From Gammaproteobacteria bacterium UBA7376 (GTDB lineage: Bacteria > Pseudomonadota > Gammaproteobacteria > Pseudomonadales > Azotimanducaceae), in NCBI GenBank assembly GCA_002470275.1, contig DKNY01000006.1:1-28459 (forward strand): a DNA stretch of 28,459 nucleotides, written 5' to 3'. The position numbers and the translations under genes were made by a program. The number at the start of each line of letters is the position of its first letter. Positions within the stretch are counted from its first letter, which is position 1. The notes beneath the pieces were generated by a model. That model was not told the origin of the DNA and ran no database searches. It saw only the letters and a list, made by a program, of their open reading frames with translations. Shown piece after piece: positions 10,791 through 19,321 of this stretch.

Positions 10791-12359
10791 TTATTGCCTT
10801 ACCTTCTGAAGATGTTTGATCAACGCCCCAGTGGCTTGATCTTGGTTATCCGGCTCGGTGACGTCCTCCAGCTGGGCAAAAATAGGTCGGGCAAGATTTT
10901 TGCCCAGCTCCACGCCCCATTGATCAAAGGAATTAATATCCCACAGGGCTCCTAAGCTGAGTACCTTGTGTTCATAAATGGCAAGCAGCGCACCCATTTC
11001 TTGCGGTCCCAGTTGATCAAGAATGATGGTGGTGGAGGGGTGGCCGCCGGATACGCGACGATGTTCCTCTCCGCTGCCCTGGGGTACAAAGCCCATGGCC
11101 ATGGCTTGGCCCTGGGCAATGGCGTTCGCATTAAGCCACCGATGATGCTCTGCGTACTGGTGTTCATCGGCTCCTACAAGGACAAAGTCGGCAGCGTATG
11201 CGCTGGTGCCTTGGTGCAGGAGCTGATGGTAGGCGTGCTGCCCATTACATCCGGTACCACCCCACAGAATCGGCATGGTGGGATAATCAATGAGGTTGCC
11301 ATGTCGATCCACAGACTTACCGTTGCTCTCCATTTCTAGCTGCTGCAAATAATCGGGTAGCAGTGCCAGGCGTTCGTCGTAACACAGTATGGCGAGGCTG
11401 GTGCAGCCGAGAATATTGAAGTTCCAAAAGGCCAGCGCCGCCTTCAGGGCAGGCAGGTTGTCGAGGTCGGAGGTTTGCAGGAAGTGTCGATCCACAGTGC
11501 GTGCGCCGCGGAGCAGCGCATCAAAGTGATCGGGCCCGATCGCCAGGAGGACCGGTAAGCCCACAGCTGACCACAGCGAAAATCGGCCGCCCACCCAGTC
11601 CCATAAGGGGTAAATGTTCTGCTGAGGGATGCCAAATTCTTGTGCCGCGTCCACCTTGGCAGTGATGCCGATGAAATGCTGAGCCAAGGCGTTGACGTCC
11701 CCGGTGCGCTCCAGGAACCAGCTGCGCGCGCTGGCGGCGTTTACCTGGGTCTCCAGTGTGCCGAATGACTTGGAAACGACGATAAAGAGGGTTGTTTCCG
11801 GGTTTAGGTGCCGAAGTGCGGCGCTGAGGTCGCCTGCATCAATATTGGCCACGAAGTGGAAGCGAAGGTGCGAATCCTGGTAGCCCTCCAGCGCACGCAC
11901 GAGCAGCTCCGGACCCAGGTGCGAGCCGCCAATCCCGATGTGGACGACATCTTCGATAGCCTTGCCCGTGCAGCCGCGCCAGCTACCGCAGCGAAGGCTC
12001 TCGGCGAGTGCGTAGAGGCGGTCCCGAGTGACCGCAATGGCCTCGGCGCGTTCCGAGGAAAGGCCTTCGATTCCATCGCGCAAAGCCGGATGTAAAACCG
12101 CTCGGTCTTCGGAAAGGTTAATGTTCTGTTCGCTAAAAAGAGCATCTCTAAGGGCATAGACCCCTGATTCACGTGTCAGTTTGGCAAGAGACTGAAGGGT
12201 CTCAAGGTCCACGTGCTGCCGACTAAAATCGATTAAACAGCCCCCAAGAGAATGCCTGAGTCTCTGGTTGCGCTGCTCATCCTTTAGCAGGACGCCTAGG
12301 GGTGTGGTTTCGAGTCTCGTCCCGTGGGCGAACAAAGGTGTCCAAGCTGGGTTGGTCAT
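10791..12359 (-). CDS. pgi: Glucose-6-phosphate isomerase
   Basis: Pgi interconverts glucose-6-phosphate and fructose-6-phosphate. The 522-aa protein (E. coli 549) keeps the sugar-phosphate-binding GIGGSHLGPELL and VSKSFGTLET motifs, both family signatures (GGRFSLWSAVGLP and LGALWDINSFDQWGVELGK), the MESNGKSVD segment and GQHAYHQLLHQGT with the catalytic histidine region. ATG 12359 lies 3 bases after the deoxynucleoside kinase stop and has no good Shine-Dalgarno, which suggests translational coupling. A few N-terminal and internal segments are shorter than in E. coli, but no motif is missing. Confidence 0.96.
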   Translation of the reverse strand: MTNPAWTPLFAHGTRLETTPLGVLLKDEQRNQRLRHSLGGCLIDFSRQHVDLETLQSLAKLTRESGVYALRDALFSEQNINLSEDRAVLHPALRDGIEGLSSERAEAIAVTRDRLYALAESLRCGSWRGCTGKAIEDVVHIGIGGSHLGPELLVRALEGYQDSHLRFHFVANIDAGDLSAALRHLNPETTLFIVVSKSFGTLETQVNAASARSWFLERTGDVNALAQHFIGITAKVDAAQEFGIPQQNIYPLWDWVGGRFSLWSAVGLPVLLAIGPDHFDALLRGARTVDRHFLQTSDLDNLPALKAALAFWNFNILGCTSLAILCYDERLALLPDYLQQLEMESNGKSVDRHGNLIDYPTMPILWGGTGCNGQHAYHQLLHQGTSAYAADFVLVGADEHQYAEHHRWLNANAIAQGQAMAMGFVPQGSGEEHRRVSGGHPSTTIILDQLGPQEMGALLAIYEHKVLSLGALWDINSFDQWGVELGKNLARPIFAQLEDVTEPDNQDQATGALIKHLQKVRQ

Positions 12360-12362
12360 GAA

Positions 12363-13130
12363 TTAAATCAGGGTCGGGTGGGGATTGAAGAATTGACGGG
12401 TGCCTTCCATATCGAAAATTTGATCCAGGAGGGCCGCGAAGTGCTCATCGTTGCTTGCGAAATCGATTTCTGCAGCATTGACGACAAGAATGGGGGCTTC
12501 GTCGTAGTAGTAGAAAAATTCTGCATACCGATCGGCCAGCGCGGTCAGATAGTCCAGTTCAATGCTCTGCTCAAAATCAAGCCCACGCTGGGAGACACGT
12601 CTTTGTAAGGTGGTGGCTGGCGCCTGCAGATAAACCACCAAATCAGGTTTGGGCGGGATAACGTTGAGGCTCTCTTGGATTTGCTGATACAGGGCAAACT
12701 CCTGAGGATCTAGGGTCAGCTTGGCAAAGAGCTCATCTTTTTCCATCAAGAAATCACAAACCAAATGACGGTCGAGAAGATCATGGCCAGGGATATCGGC
12801 AATCTGTCGAGCACGGTGTAGGAGAAAGAAGAGTTGTGTGGGCAACGCCTGACTGGCGCCCTCGGTGTAGAAGCGGTCTAGAAAGGGGTTCTCGGTGACG
12901 GGCTCAAGCATGAGCGGATAGTCGAATGCCTCGGATAACTTTTTGGCCAGCGTAGTCTTGCCGACCCCAATTGGGCCCTCAACCGCAATAAATTTGGGCA
13001 CCGGTCTCGATCCGGCCTCTATGATTTGAGCCGCTGCGCGAGCCTTCATATCGGCGCTTAAGGCGGGGCCGCTCAGACTCGGATCGAATCCCTCGGCTGG
13101 GCGATAACTGGACGTTTGAGTTTCGATCAC
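12363..13130 (-). CDS. Deoxynucleoside kinase (dGK/dAK family)
   Basis: This family phosphorylates deoxynucleosides in salvage; the exact substrate cannot be read from the sequence. The 255-aa product has a P-loop GPIGVGKT (52-59), the LEPVTENPFLDRFY substrate-side segment (75-88) and DRHLVCDF (120-127), typical of bacterial deoxyadenosine/deoxyguanosine kinases. The start is GTG 13130; AAGGA upstream is rather distant (13 bases). About 45 residues precede the conserved KFIAVEGPIGVGKT, longer than I expect for the family, and ATG at codon 28 is an alternative. It is followed within 3 bp by pgi. In related genomes folK and panBC lie near here; they are absent from this locus. Confidence 0.85.
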   Translation of the reverse strand: MIETQTSSYRPAEGFDPSLSGPALSADMKARAAAQIIEAGSRPVPKFIAVEGPIGVGKTTLAKKLSEAFDYPLMLEPVTENPFLDRFYTEGASQALPTQLFFLLHRARQIADIPGHDLLDRHLVCDFLMEKDELFAKLTLDPQEFALYQQIQESLNVIPPKPDLVVYLQAPATTLQRRVSQRGLDFEQSIELDYLTALADRYAEFFYYYDEAPILVVNAAEIDFASNDEHFAALLDQIFDMEGTRQFFNPHPTLI

Positions 13131-13253
13131 GCTTGCAAAATCGTCCTTGTGTGGCTCGTCCTAAGACACTCAACTATGGACAAGGCACCGAAATCCTTCA
13201 ATAGGAAGTAGCCAGAATTCGTGACTCTTAAGAGACGCGACATGCTCGTGGCG

Positions 13254-14492
13254 TCACTGACTACCACCTCTGGGGCGCCTTTTTCTGCGTTTCCGCGGCA
13301 CCCTCGGTAGCAAATCGATCATTTCCTGTTGCTTGGCTTCATCCTGCTCCTGATATTCAGTCCACCAGTCTGCGCACTCGCGCAGGGATTCCTCCTCCTC
13401 TGCACGCAAGCAGAGGAAATCATATCCTGCACGAAAGCGCCGATGAGCGCAGAGTTTCGCTACCCCTCGATGGTTGCGCTTTTCCAGGCGTTCCTGAATC
13501 AGCCATATTTCTCGTGCAAAGGTGCCAAACCGCCGAGGAATCGCAACATGAGGCTGCTGCTCTCGGAGGCTTGCCAGGGCAGGATCCTCCTCATTGGCCT
13601 GACGCTCATTTTGACGCGCCAAAAAGTCTTCCCACAGGAGCACAGCGATAAGAAACCCGGGGGTGACCGAAGCCCCTTGATGGATGCGTGCGTCGGTATT
13701 ACGCATGGCGCTGAGAACAAGGTTGCTATCCGGCCGACACGTGGGAAACAGCGCAGTGGCCAATGGCGTATCTCGCATCGTCGACCAAATTGATTCGGCG
13801 TGCCCGGTCAGAAAAAGTTTGAGAAATTCGTCGAAGAGGCGGGCGGGCGGAACAGATTTAAGCCTAGCGGCACTGCCGTTAACCAAATCGAGGATAGAAG
13901 ATTCGATGGTGAAATCTAGTTTTGCCGCAAATCTCAGCGCCCGAAGAAAACGCACGGGATCCTCTGCCAGACGCGTGGCGGTGTCGCCGATGAGTCGGAT
14001 GTGCCCATCTTGGATATCCTGCACGCCGCCCACAAAGTCGATGATTTCTCCCGCCGCAGGGTCGTAGTACAGCGCATTGATGGTGAAGTCTCGCCGGAAG
14101 GCGTCCTGTTGAAGCGTACCGTACGCGTTGTCGCGGAGAATCATCCCCTGATGATCCTGAACGATGTTTTCGGATAGTGCCTGTCTAAAGGTCGATACTT
14201 CTATAAGCTCTCTACCCGCTCGAACATGAACAATGGGGAAGCGTCTGCCTACGATCCTTGAGCGCCTAAAAATCTTGCTGATCTGCTCTAGAGAAGCATC
14301 TGTGGCGACATCAAAGTCCTTGGGCTTGACGTCACAAAGTGCGTCTCGGATGCAGCCACCAACTAGGTAGGCCTGAAAGCCATTGGCGTTCAGTTGCTCG
14401 ATAATATTTAACGCAGCCTGATCCAAGTCTTTGTTGCGAATCGAGTGATCGCGGAAACGGGTGGCTGTTGGTTCAGGGTTATGGGTCTGCAA
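13254..14492 (-). CDS. pcnB: Poly(A) polymerase I
   Basis: PcnB adds poly(A) tails to RNA 3' ends, marking them for exonucleases such as PNPase. The class II nucleotidyltransferase motifs are clear: AYLVGGCIRD (41-50) and the catalytic aspartates in KDFDVAT (D59, D61), then the RRDFTINALYYD motif and the RLAEDPVRFLRALRFAAK RNA-binding segment. The C-terminus is very basic (PRKRRKRRPRGG). I chose TTG 14492 (412 aa), which leaves a 17-bp gap to the upstream regulator and fits the usual N-terminal length. TTG 14582 would overlap that gene by 73 bp. A tRNA nucleotidyltransferase is unlikely given the length and basic tail. Confidence 0.92.
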   Translation of the reverse strand: MQTHNPEPTATRFRDHSIRNKDLDQAALNIIEQLNANGFQAYLVGGCIRDALCDVKPKDFDVATDASLEQISKIFRRSRIVGRRFPIVHVRAGRELIEVSTFRQALSENIVQDHQGMILRDNAYGTLQQDAFRRDFTINALYYDPAAGEIIDFVGGVQDIQDGHIRLIGDTATRLAEDPVRFLRALRFAAKLDFTIESSILDLVNGSAARLKSVPPARLFDEFLKLFLTGHAESIWSTMRDTPLATALFPTCRPDSNLVLSAMRNTDARIHQGASVTPGFLIAVLLWEDFLARQNERQANEEDPALASLREQQPHVAIPRRFGTFAREIWLIQERLEKRNHRGVAKLCAHRRFRAGYDFLCLRAEEEESLRECADWWTEYQEQDEAKQQEMIDLLPRVPRKRRKRRPRGGSQ

Positions 14493-14509
14493 GGTTATTG
14501 GGCCATCTC

Positions 14510-15823
14510 TCAAGAATCTGTTCTTGAGCCACGCTTGCGCGTTTTGCGGCGGGGTATTTGCAGCCTTTGCCGCCGCTCCCAAAGGCTTTTGCGACTAATC
14601 CCCAGCCGTTCTGCCAGTTCTGTCTCCGTGAGGAACTCTTCGTTCTCCTGCACAAAACGAACGAAATAGTCCTCAAGAGATGTTTGGCTGGGATCGGCCT
14701 TGGCCACCTCGGCCAAAGTCTCCTGTTTGGTAGGTTCGATGGCGAGAAGGGCCTGTGTGATTTCCGATCCTTCGTCGGCCAGAATAACCGCGCGCTCTAT
14801 GGCGTTGCTCAATTCTCGAACGTTTCCCGGCCAGTGGTAACTCAGCATTGCCTGTCTTGCCTGCTTACCTAGGGCAAGGCCCGGTTTGTCCAATCGCCGG
14901 CAGGTCTCGTCCAGAAGGCGCTCACCAATCTCAATGATGTCTTGATGCCTGTTGCGTAGCGGCGACAGCTCGAAACAAATCACGTTCAGCCGGTAGTAGA
15001 GATCGGATCGAAAGTCTCCGCCTTCGGTGAGTACCTTTAGGTCGCGGTGCGTTGCGGCAATGATTCGAACATCTACCGGCGTAGACTCCGCGCTACCGAC
15101 CCTGCGGTTCTCACCTTGGACAACCTGAAGCAGGCGCGCCTGGGCAGCAGCCGATAGTTCTGCGATTTCGTCTAGGAAGAGCGTGCCGCCATCAGCCGCT
15201 TCTACTAGGCCACGGCCAGCTTTTTGCGTGCTGTCGTAGGGCTGCACGCCAAACAACTCGGCTTCGATGAGGTCTGTGGGCACCGTGGCGCAATTGAGTG
15301 TAATCAGCGGTGTATGGGATCGCCGACTAACAGCGTGGATGCCCTTAGCTACAAGCTCCTTGCCGGTGCCGGATTGGCCAAGGATCAGGACCGAAGAATC
15401 AGTGGGTCCCACCTTCGCTATTCGTTGACGAAGGGTTTTCATGATCTCCGAAGAACCGATCATCTCAACCCTGGTGTTTTGATTTCGAGGGCGCAGCGGC
15501 TTTGCGGTAATCCGTTCGACAGACGCCATGAGGTCGCGAAGCTTTACGGGCAAGGAGAGATAATCTTTGGCCCCAGCCTGCAGCAGTGAAACGGATGCTT
15601 TGATCGAAGGGTCTTCCGCGAGAACGATAACAGGGGGCATGGTTTCGCAAGCGGAGGCCTGGTTCTCTAAGGCCTGGTCGGTAACGATGAGCACATCACA
15701 CGAAGCGGTATTTGCCGATGCCAGGGCGTCAAAGGTAGAAACCGTTAAGCCTTGATTTCGCAAATCGGCAGCCAGCGGCTCGCGTCTTGCGGCGTCTTGA
15801 TCGATGAGAGTTACGTTCGCCAT
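14510..15823 (-). CDS. NtrC-family regulator lacking the GAFTGA loop
   Basis: The 437-aa protein has a receiver-like domain (1-105), an AAA+ domain (about 115-345) and a Fis-type helix-turn-helix (about 395-425). The ATPase looks intact: Walker A GQSGTGKE (149-156), Walker B TLFLDEI (214-220), and arginines in FRSDLYYR (271-278). The sigma54-contacting GAFTGA loop is absent: after LFG (190-192) the sequence reads VQPYDSTQKAG and is about two residues shorter than in NtrC. The receiver is degenerate: IDQD replaces the usual acidic cluster and the conserved K of the KP motif is L91. Position between gluQ and pcnB matches cbrB in Pseudomonas, but no sensor kinase is adjacent. It may regulate without sigma54. 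The ATG has no strong Shine-Dalgarno. Confidence 0.88.
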   Translation of the reverse strand: MANVTLIDQDAARREPLAADLRNQGLTVSTFDALASANTASCDVLIVTDQALENQASACETMPPVIVLAEDPSIKASVSLLQAGAKDYLSLPVKLRDLMASVERITAKPLRPRNQNTRVEMIGSSEIMKTLRQRIAKVGPTDSSVLILGQSGTGKELVAKGIHAVSRRSHTPLITLNCATVPTDLIEAELFGVQPYDSTQKAGRGLVEAADGGTLFLDEIAELSAAAQARLLQVVQGENRRVGSAESTPVDVRIIAATHRDLKVLTEGGDFRSDLYYRLNVICFELSPLRNRHQDIIEIGERLLDETCRRLDKPGLALGKQARQAMLSYHWPGNVRELSNAIERAVILADEGSEITQALLAIEPTKQETLAEVAKADPSQTSLEDYFVRFVQENEEFLTETELAERLGISRKSLWERRQRLQIPRRKTRKRGSRTDS

Positions 15824-15911
15824 GGGACAATGGTAACAAACCGGTATTTTTCCGTCGCTGCTGGATTAATGCTGCAGAGGGCGCACTCGGGCGTCCATAA
15901 ATTGGGCAACA

Positions 15912-16766
15912 TCATTGCAAAGGTCCAACATAGGCGCGTTCTCTGGGTACCGCATTGAGGTTCCAGTGGGCCACAGCCCAACCCAGCAAGTCCGCGATGT
16001 TGAACGGATGACTGGGCGGCGGATGGCCAAGGTAGCCTAGGGCCTGCCTCAGATTCTCCAGCGCTCGCTGGTTGTCTAACGCGGGCGCATGGCTTTGTTT
16101 TGACAACTTTGTGCCGTCTGGATGGCACAGCACGGGCAGGTGGGCATAGGTAGGCGTCGTCAATCCGAGACGCTCCTGCAGGTAGCGCTGGGGTGGCGTT
16201 GATGCCAGTAGGTCTTCGCCTCTCAGCACATGACTGATGCCCTGGCCATCATCTACCGCCGTGGCCAGTTGGTAGCTGACCAAGCCATCGCGACGCCAAA
16301 TAATGAAGTCTCCACAGTCTTGATCCAGACGATATCTCTGAGTACCTAGATAGGCGTCTTCATAGGTCCGCTCGGCTTTATCTACGCTAATGCGAAGGGC
16401 TGAGTCCGGCCGGTATGCGACAAATTCTCGGCAGTTTCCGGGATAGGGGCCTGAACTGGCCAAGGAGCGGCGTGAGCAGCGACAGTAATAACACTCTGGT
16501 TCAAGTTGGCGTCGGGCTGATTCAAACTGCGCCTGATGTTCGCTTTGGCGCTGAATAGGTAAGTCGCCGCTGAGGCCATGGGCCTCGAGTCCTGCCAGGA
16601 TAGCCTGCTCCGCGCCAGCCATAGCTCGCGGCGGATCAATATCGTCAATACGGACAAACCACTTGCCGCCCTGGCTCTTGATATCGCAGAAGCTTGCCAG
16701 TGCAGTGGTCAGGCTACCCATATGAAGCGGCCCTGTAGGAGAAGGGGCGAATCTGCCGACAACCAT
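15912..16766 (-). CDS. gluQ: Glutamyl-Q tRNA(Asp) synthetase
   Basis: GluQ activates glutamate and attaches it to the queuosine base at position 34 of tRNA-Asp. It resembles the catalytic half of GluRS and lacks an anticodon-binding domain, consistent with 284 aa. Visible are GRFAPSPTGPLHMGS (HIGH-like, H15), the zinc-binding cysteines of CYYCRC and GNCR, LRGEDLL, and TKLSKQ as the KMSKS equivalent. I use ATG 16766, which gives MVVGRFAPSPTG; TTG 16775 would add three residues. It lies 24 bp after dksA on the same strand, the conserved dksA-gluQ pair. Confidence 0.95.
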   Translation of the reverse strand: MVVGRFAPSPTGPLHMGSLTTALASFCDIKSQGGKWFVRIDDIDPPRAMAGAEQAILAGLEAHGLSGDLPIQRQSEHQAQFESARRQLEPECYYCRCSRRSLASSGPYPGNCREFVAYRPDSALRISVDKAERTYEDAYLGTQRYRLDQDCGDFIIWRRDGLVSYQLATAVDDGQGISHVLRGEDLLASTPPQRYLQERLGLTTPTYAHLPVLCHPDGTKLSKQSHAPALDNQRALENLRQALGYLGHPPPSHPFNIADLLGWAVAHWNLNAVPRERAYVGPLQ

Positions 16767-16790
16767 AGGAAGCAATGACCGGCCTGGGGC

Positions 16791-17291
16791 CTAGCCGTGA
16801 ATTTGGCGTTCCCTGATTTCGTCAAGAGACTTGCAGTCAACGCACTGGTTAGCCGTTGGCCTTGCCTCTAGGCGACGCAACCCAATTTCAATGCCACAGG
16901 TATCGCAATAACCGTAGTCTTCCAAATCCAGCAGCTCGATGGTCTTGTCGATCTTTTTAATGAGCTTTCTCTCACGATCGCGGGTACGAAGCTCGATGCT
17001 GAATTCTTCTTCTTGGGTTGCTCGGTCCGCAGGATCAGGGAAGTTGGCCGCATCGTCCTGCATATAGTTGACCGTGCGGTCAACTTCCTCCATCAGCTCT
17101 CGACGCCAGTTCACTAGAATCTCGCGTAGGTGGGCGAGTTGGCCCTCACTCATATAGGCTTCACCGCGCTTAAGCTTATAAGGGGTGAAGTTCCTAAACT
17201 GGGAATCTTTAACGGTGGTCGTTTTGCTCTTCCTCGTCCCTGTGGAGGAGCCTTTTTTGACCGCGGGAGTAGCCTTTAAGTCAGCCGCCAT
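16791..17291 (-). CDS. dksA: RNA polymerase-binding transcription factor DksA
   Basis: DksA enters the RNAP secondary channel and with ppGpp represses rRNA promoters and activates amino-acid biosynthesis genes. The 166-aa product has the coiled-coil tip DPADRA (86-91, with D86 and D89), QEEEFSIELRTRDRERKLIKKI, and a four-cysteine zinc finger (C129, C132, C150, C153). It is 15 residues longer than E. coli DksA because of a Lys/Thr/Ser-rich N-terminus. ATG 17291 is preceded by AAGGAAAGGA. A small hairpin (17311-17324) lies in its leader. It is divergent from the aminotransferase gene and precedes gluQ. Confidence 0.97.
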   Translation of the reverse strand: MAADLKATPAVKKGSSTGTRKSKTTTVKDSQFRNFTPYKLKRGEAYMSEGQLAHLREILVNWRRELMEEVDRTVNYMQDDAANFPDPADRATQEEEFSIELRTRDRERKLIKKIDKTIELLDLEDYGYCDTCGIEIGLRRLEARPTANQCVDCKSLDEIRERQIHG

Positions 17292-17449
17292 GTCCTTTCC
17301 TTTAATCCTCGGGCTTAGAAGCCCTAAACCGAGAAGGGCGCGTAAGCTACCAGAACATAGCGCCGAAAACTACTCCTTCATCGTGACGTTTTGGTGAAGC
17401 AAAAAATGCAGACAATGTGCGAAGATGCGGTCTTTCATTGGGATCAGAG

Positions 17450-18619
17450 ATGTTCGCCACGCGTTGTGAAGAAATAGCGCCCTTTACGGTCATGCAGCTT
17501 TTGCAGCGGGCTGCGGAGCTGGAAGCGGAGGGTCAGCGGGTTGTGCACTTCGAAATCGGTGAGTCGGATTTTCCGACGGCGACGCCGATTTTGGACGCGG
17601 CGACAATGGCGCTGAAGCACGGTAGAACAAAGTATACCCCTGCCCAAGGCATCCCCGAGCTGCGTGCCGCCATCAGCAGCTTCTATGCGTCAAACGGCGT
17701 GGCGGTTGCTGCGGATCGCATTATTGTTACTGCGGGCGCAAGTGGTGGTTTGGTGCTGTTGGCATCTCTGCTGCTAAATCCCGGCGATGAGTTGCTGATA
17801 ACCGATCCTGGCTATCCCTGCGACGGTGTCTTTGCGCACCTTGTCGGTGCCCGACCACGGTCGCTGCCGGTGACGGCGTCCGGGCGTTTCCAACCGACGC
17901 CTGAATCTATTCAAAAGGCTTGGAGCGATCGCTGCGCGGGCATGCTGCTGGCGTCGCCGACAAACCCAACAGGAACTATGTCCTCGCGCCTGGAACTGGA
18001 TGGCATCATCAAGACCGTGGCGGCACAGGGTGGCTTTTTCATTCTCGATGAAATCTATCAGCATCTTGTCCATAGGCCCCGTGATTATTGCAGTGGCCTT
18101 GAACTCAGCGATGACATTTACGTGCTGAATAGTTTTTCCAAGTTCTTCGGTATGACGGGCTGGCGGCTTGGTTGGGTGGTGGTGCCACAGCAGGCAGTGG
18201 CCCCGATAACGAAACTCGCCCAGAACCTCTTTATCTGTCCAAGTGCGCCTGCGCAATACGCGGCATTGGCTGCCTTGGAGCCAGAGGCTATGTCGATTCA
18301 TGCCGAGCGACGAGACATTTTCGCGGATCGTGCTGCAGCACTGAGCCAGCGGCTCACTGCTCTGGGTTTCACGATACCCGTGATGCCCGATGGCGCATTC
18401 TATCTGTATGTCGATGTCACCCATACGGGGATGGATGCCACCGAATTTTGTTGGCGACTCATGAACGAGTACGCTGTTGCCGTCACGCCGGGTACAGACT
18501 TTGGCAAGGTTGATGCGGATCGGTACGTGAGATTCGCCTACACCAACGACCTTGCGTCCATAGATTTGGGTTGCGCGCGCATTGCTGAGGCGCTGCAGGC
18601 CTGGGGCGTTGCCCCTTGA
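17450..18619 (+). CDS. Class I PLP-dependent aminotransferase
   Basis: This is a fold-type I aminotransferase related to aspartate and alanine aminotransferases. The 389-aa protein has the PLP-anchoring SFSKFFGMTGWRLGW motif (lysine K231), TNPTG (171-175), D200 in FFILDEIY for the PLP nitrogen, R239, and a C-terminal VRFAY segment that should hold the substrate-binding arginine. The amino donor and acceptor cannot be told from sequence. ATG 17450 gives the family-typical MFATRCEEIAPFTVM; GTG 17417 or TTG 17438 are upstream alternatives. It is divergent from dksA and overlaps sfsA by 4 bp. The same neighbour occurs beside dksA in Pseudomonas, from memory. Confidence 0.9.
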   Translation: MFATRCEEIAPFTVMQLLQRAAELEAEGQRVVHFEIGESDFPTATPILDAATMALKHGRTKYTPAQGIPELRAAISSFYASNGVAVAADRIIVTAGASGGLVLLASLLLNPGDELLITDPGYPCDGVFAHLVGARPRSLPVTASGRFQPTPESIQKAWSDRCAGMLLASPTNPTGTMSSRLELDGIIKTVAAQGGFFILDEIYQHLVHRPRDYCSGLELSDDIYVLNSFSKFFGMTGWRLGWVVVPQQAVAPITKLAQNLFICPSAPAQYAALAALEPEAMSIHAERRDIFADRAAALSQRLTALGFTIPVMPDGAFYLYVDVTHTGMDATEFCWRLMNEYAVAVTPGTDFGKVDADRYVRFAYTNDLASIDLGCARIAEALQAWGVAP

Positions 18620-19317
18620 ACTTGCCAGCGCTCACATCAGGATTGTTGGAGAGACGGTACAAACGTTTTCTCGCAGACATTTTGCTGGTAGACGGCACTC
18701 AGATCACCGCCCACTGCCCTAACACAGGGGCCATGACAGGCTGCGCGACCCCCGGGAGCCGCTGCTATTATTCGCTAAGTGATAACCCGAACCGGAAGTA
18801 CGCGGCGACGCTAGAACTTGTGGAAACCGATCAGGGCTTGGTCAGTGTGAATACCAACCGCGCTAATGCCCTGGTAGGGGAAGCGCTGAGGGCGAATCGA
18901 ATACAGGAAATTTCGCCCTGCGCCGACGTTCGTGCTGAAGTTAAGATTCCCCAGGGGAATGGCCGCTTCGATTTCTTCGCGACATCGAAAGGCACCCCGA
19001 TCTATATCGAAGTGAAAAGCGTCACGCTGCATCAGGGTCTGGGTATTGGCGCCTTCCCGGATGCAGTCAGCGTTCGGGCCTTGAAACACCTTCAAGCGCT
19101 GATGCAGGTGGTGGCGGATGGTGCCCGCGGAGTGTTGATCTTCTGCGCGCAACACCAGGGTATCCGACAGGTGCGGGCAGCTTCTGAAATCGATGCAGAG
19201 TATGCCGCCGGGCTTCAACGGGCGATCCAGGCCGGCGTTGAAGTCTATGCCTACGGGTGCTCTATGAATCTAAAAACTATTGTTTTAGACGAGCCGCTGC
19301 CGCTCCTAGAAACCTAG
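18616..19317 (+). CDS. sfsA: SfsA family DNA/RNA-binding protein
   Basis: SfsA was named for stimulation of sugar fermentation and belongs to a nuclease-like family; its physiological role is poorly defined. The 233-aa product matches E. coli SfsA (234 aa) with RYKRFLAD (14-21), HCPNTGAMTGCATPG (33-47), SDNPNRKY and IYIEVKSVTL, the last resembling a nuclease active-site strand. The start TTG 18616 overlaps the aminotransferase stop (TTGA), with TTG 18622 as an alternative; no ATG or GTG gives a correct N-terminus. Its 3' end is 4 bp from the convergent kinase gene. Confidence 0.93.
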   Translation: MNLPALTSGLLERRYKRFLADILLVDGTQITAHCPNTGAMTGCATPGSRCYYSLSDNPNRKYAATLELVETDQGLVSVNTNRANALVGEALRANRIQEISPCADVRAEVKIPQGNGRFDFFATSKGTPIYIEVKSVTLHQGLGIGAFPDAVSVRALKHLQALMQVVADGARGVLIFCAQHQGIRQVRAASEIDAEYAAGLQRAIQAGVEVYAYGCSMNLKTIVLDEPLPLLET

Positions 19318-19321
19318 GGTC

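Noticed and set aside
13329..13793. Plus-strand open frame of 154 codons opposite pcnB
   Set aside because: Antisense to a strongly conserved gene, with no recognisable motif and unnatural composition; a shadow frame.
17774..18424. Minus-strand open frame of 216 codons opposite the aminotransferase
   Set aside because: Despite its length it mirrors the codon structure of the conserved aminotransferase and matches no known protein pattern.
19305..19318. Small hairpin CCTAG-AAAC-CTAGG at the sfsA/kinase convergent junction
   Set aside because: A 5-bp stem with no T-tract on either strand, largely inside the sfsA coding end; too weak to call a terminator.
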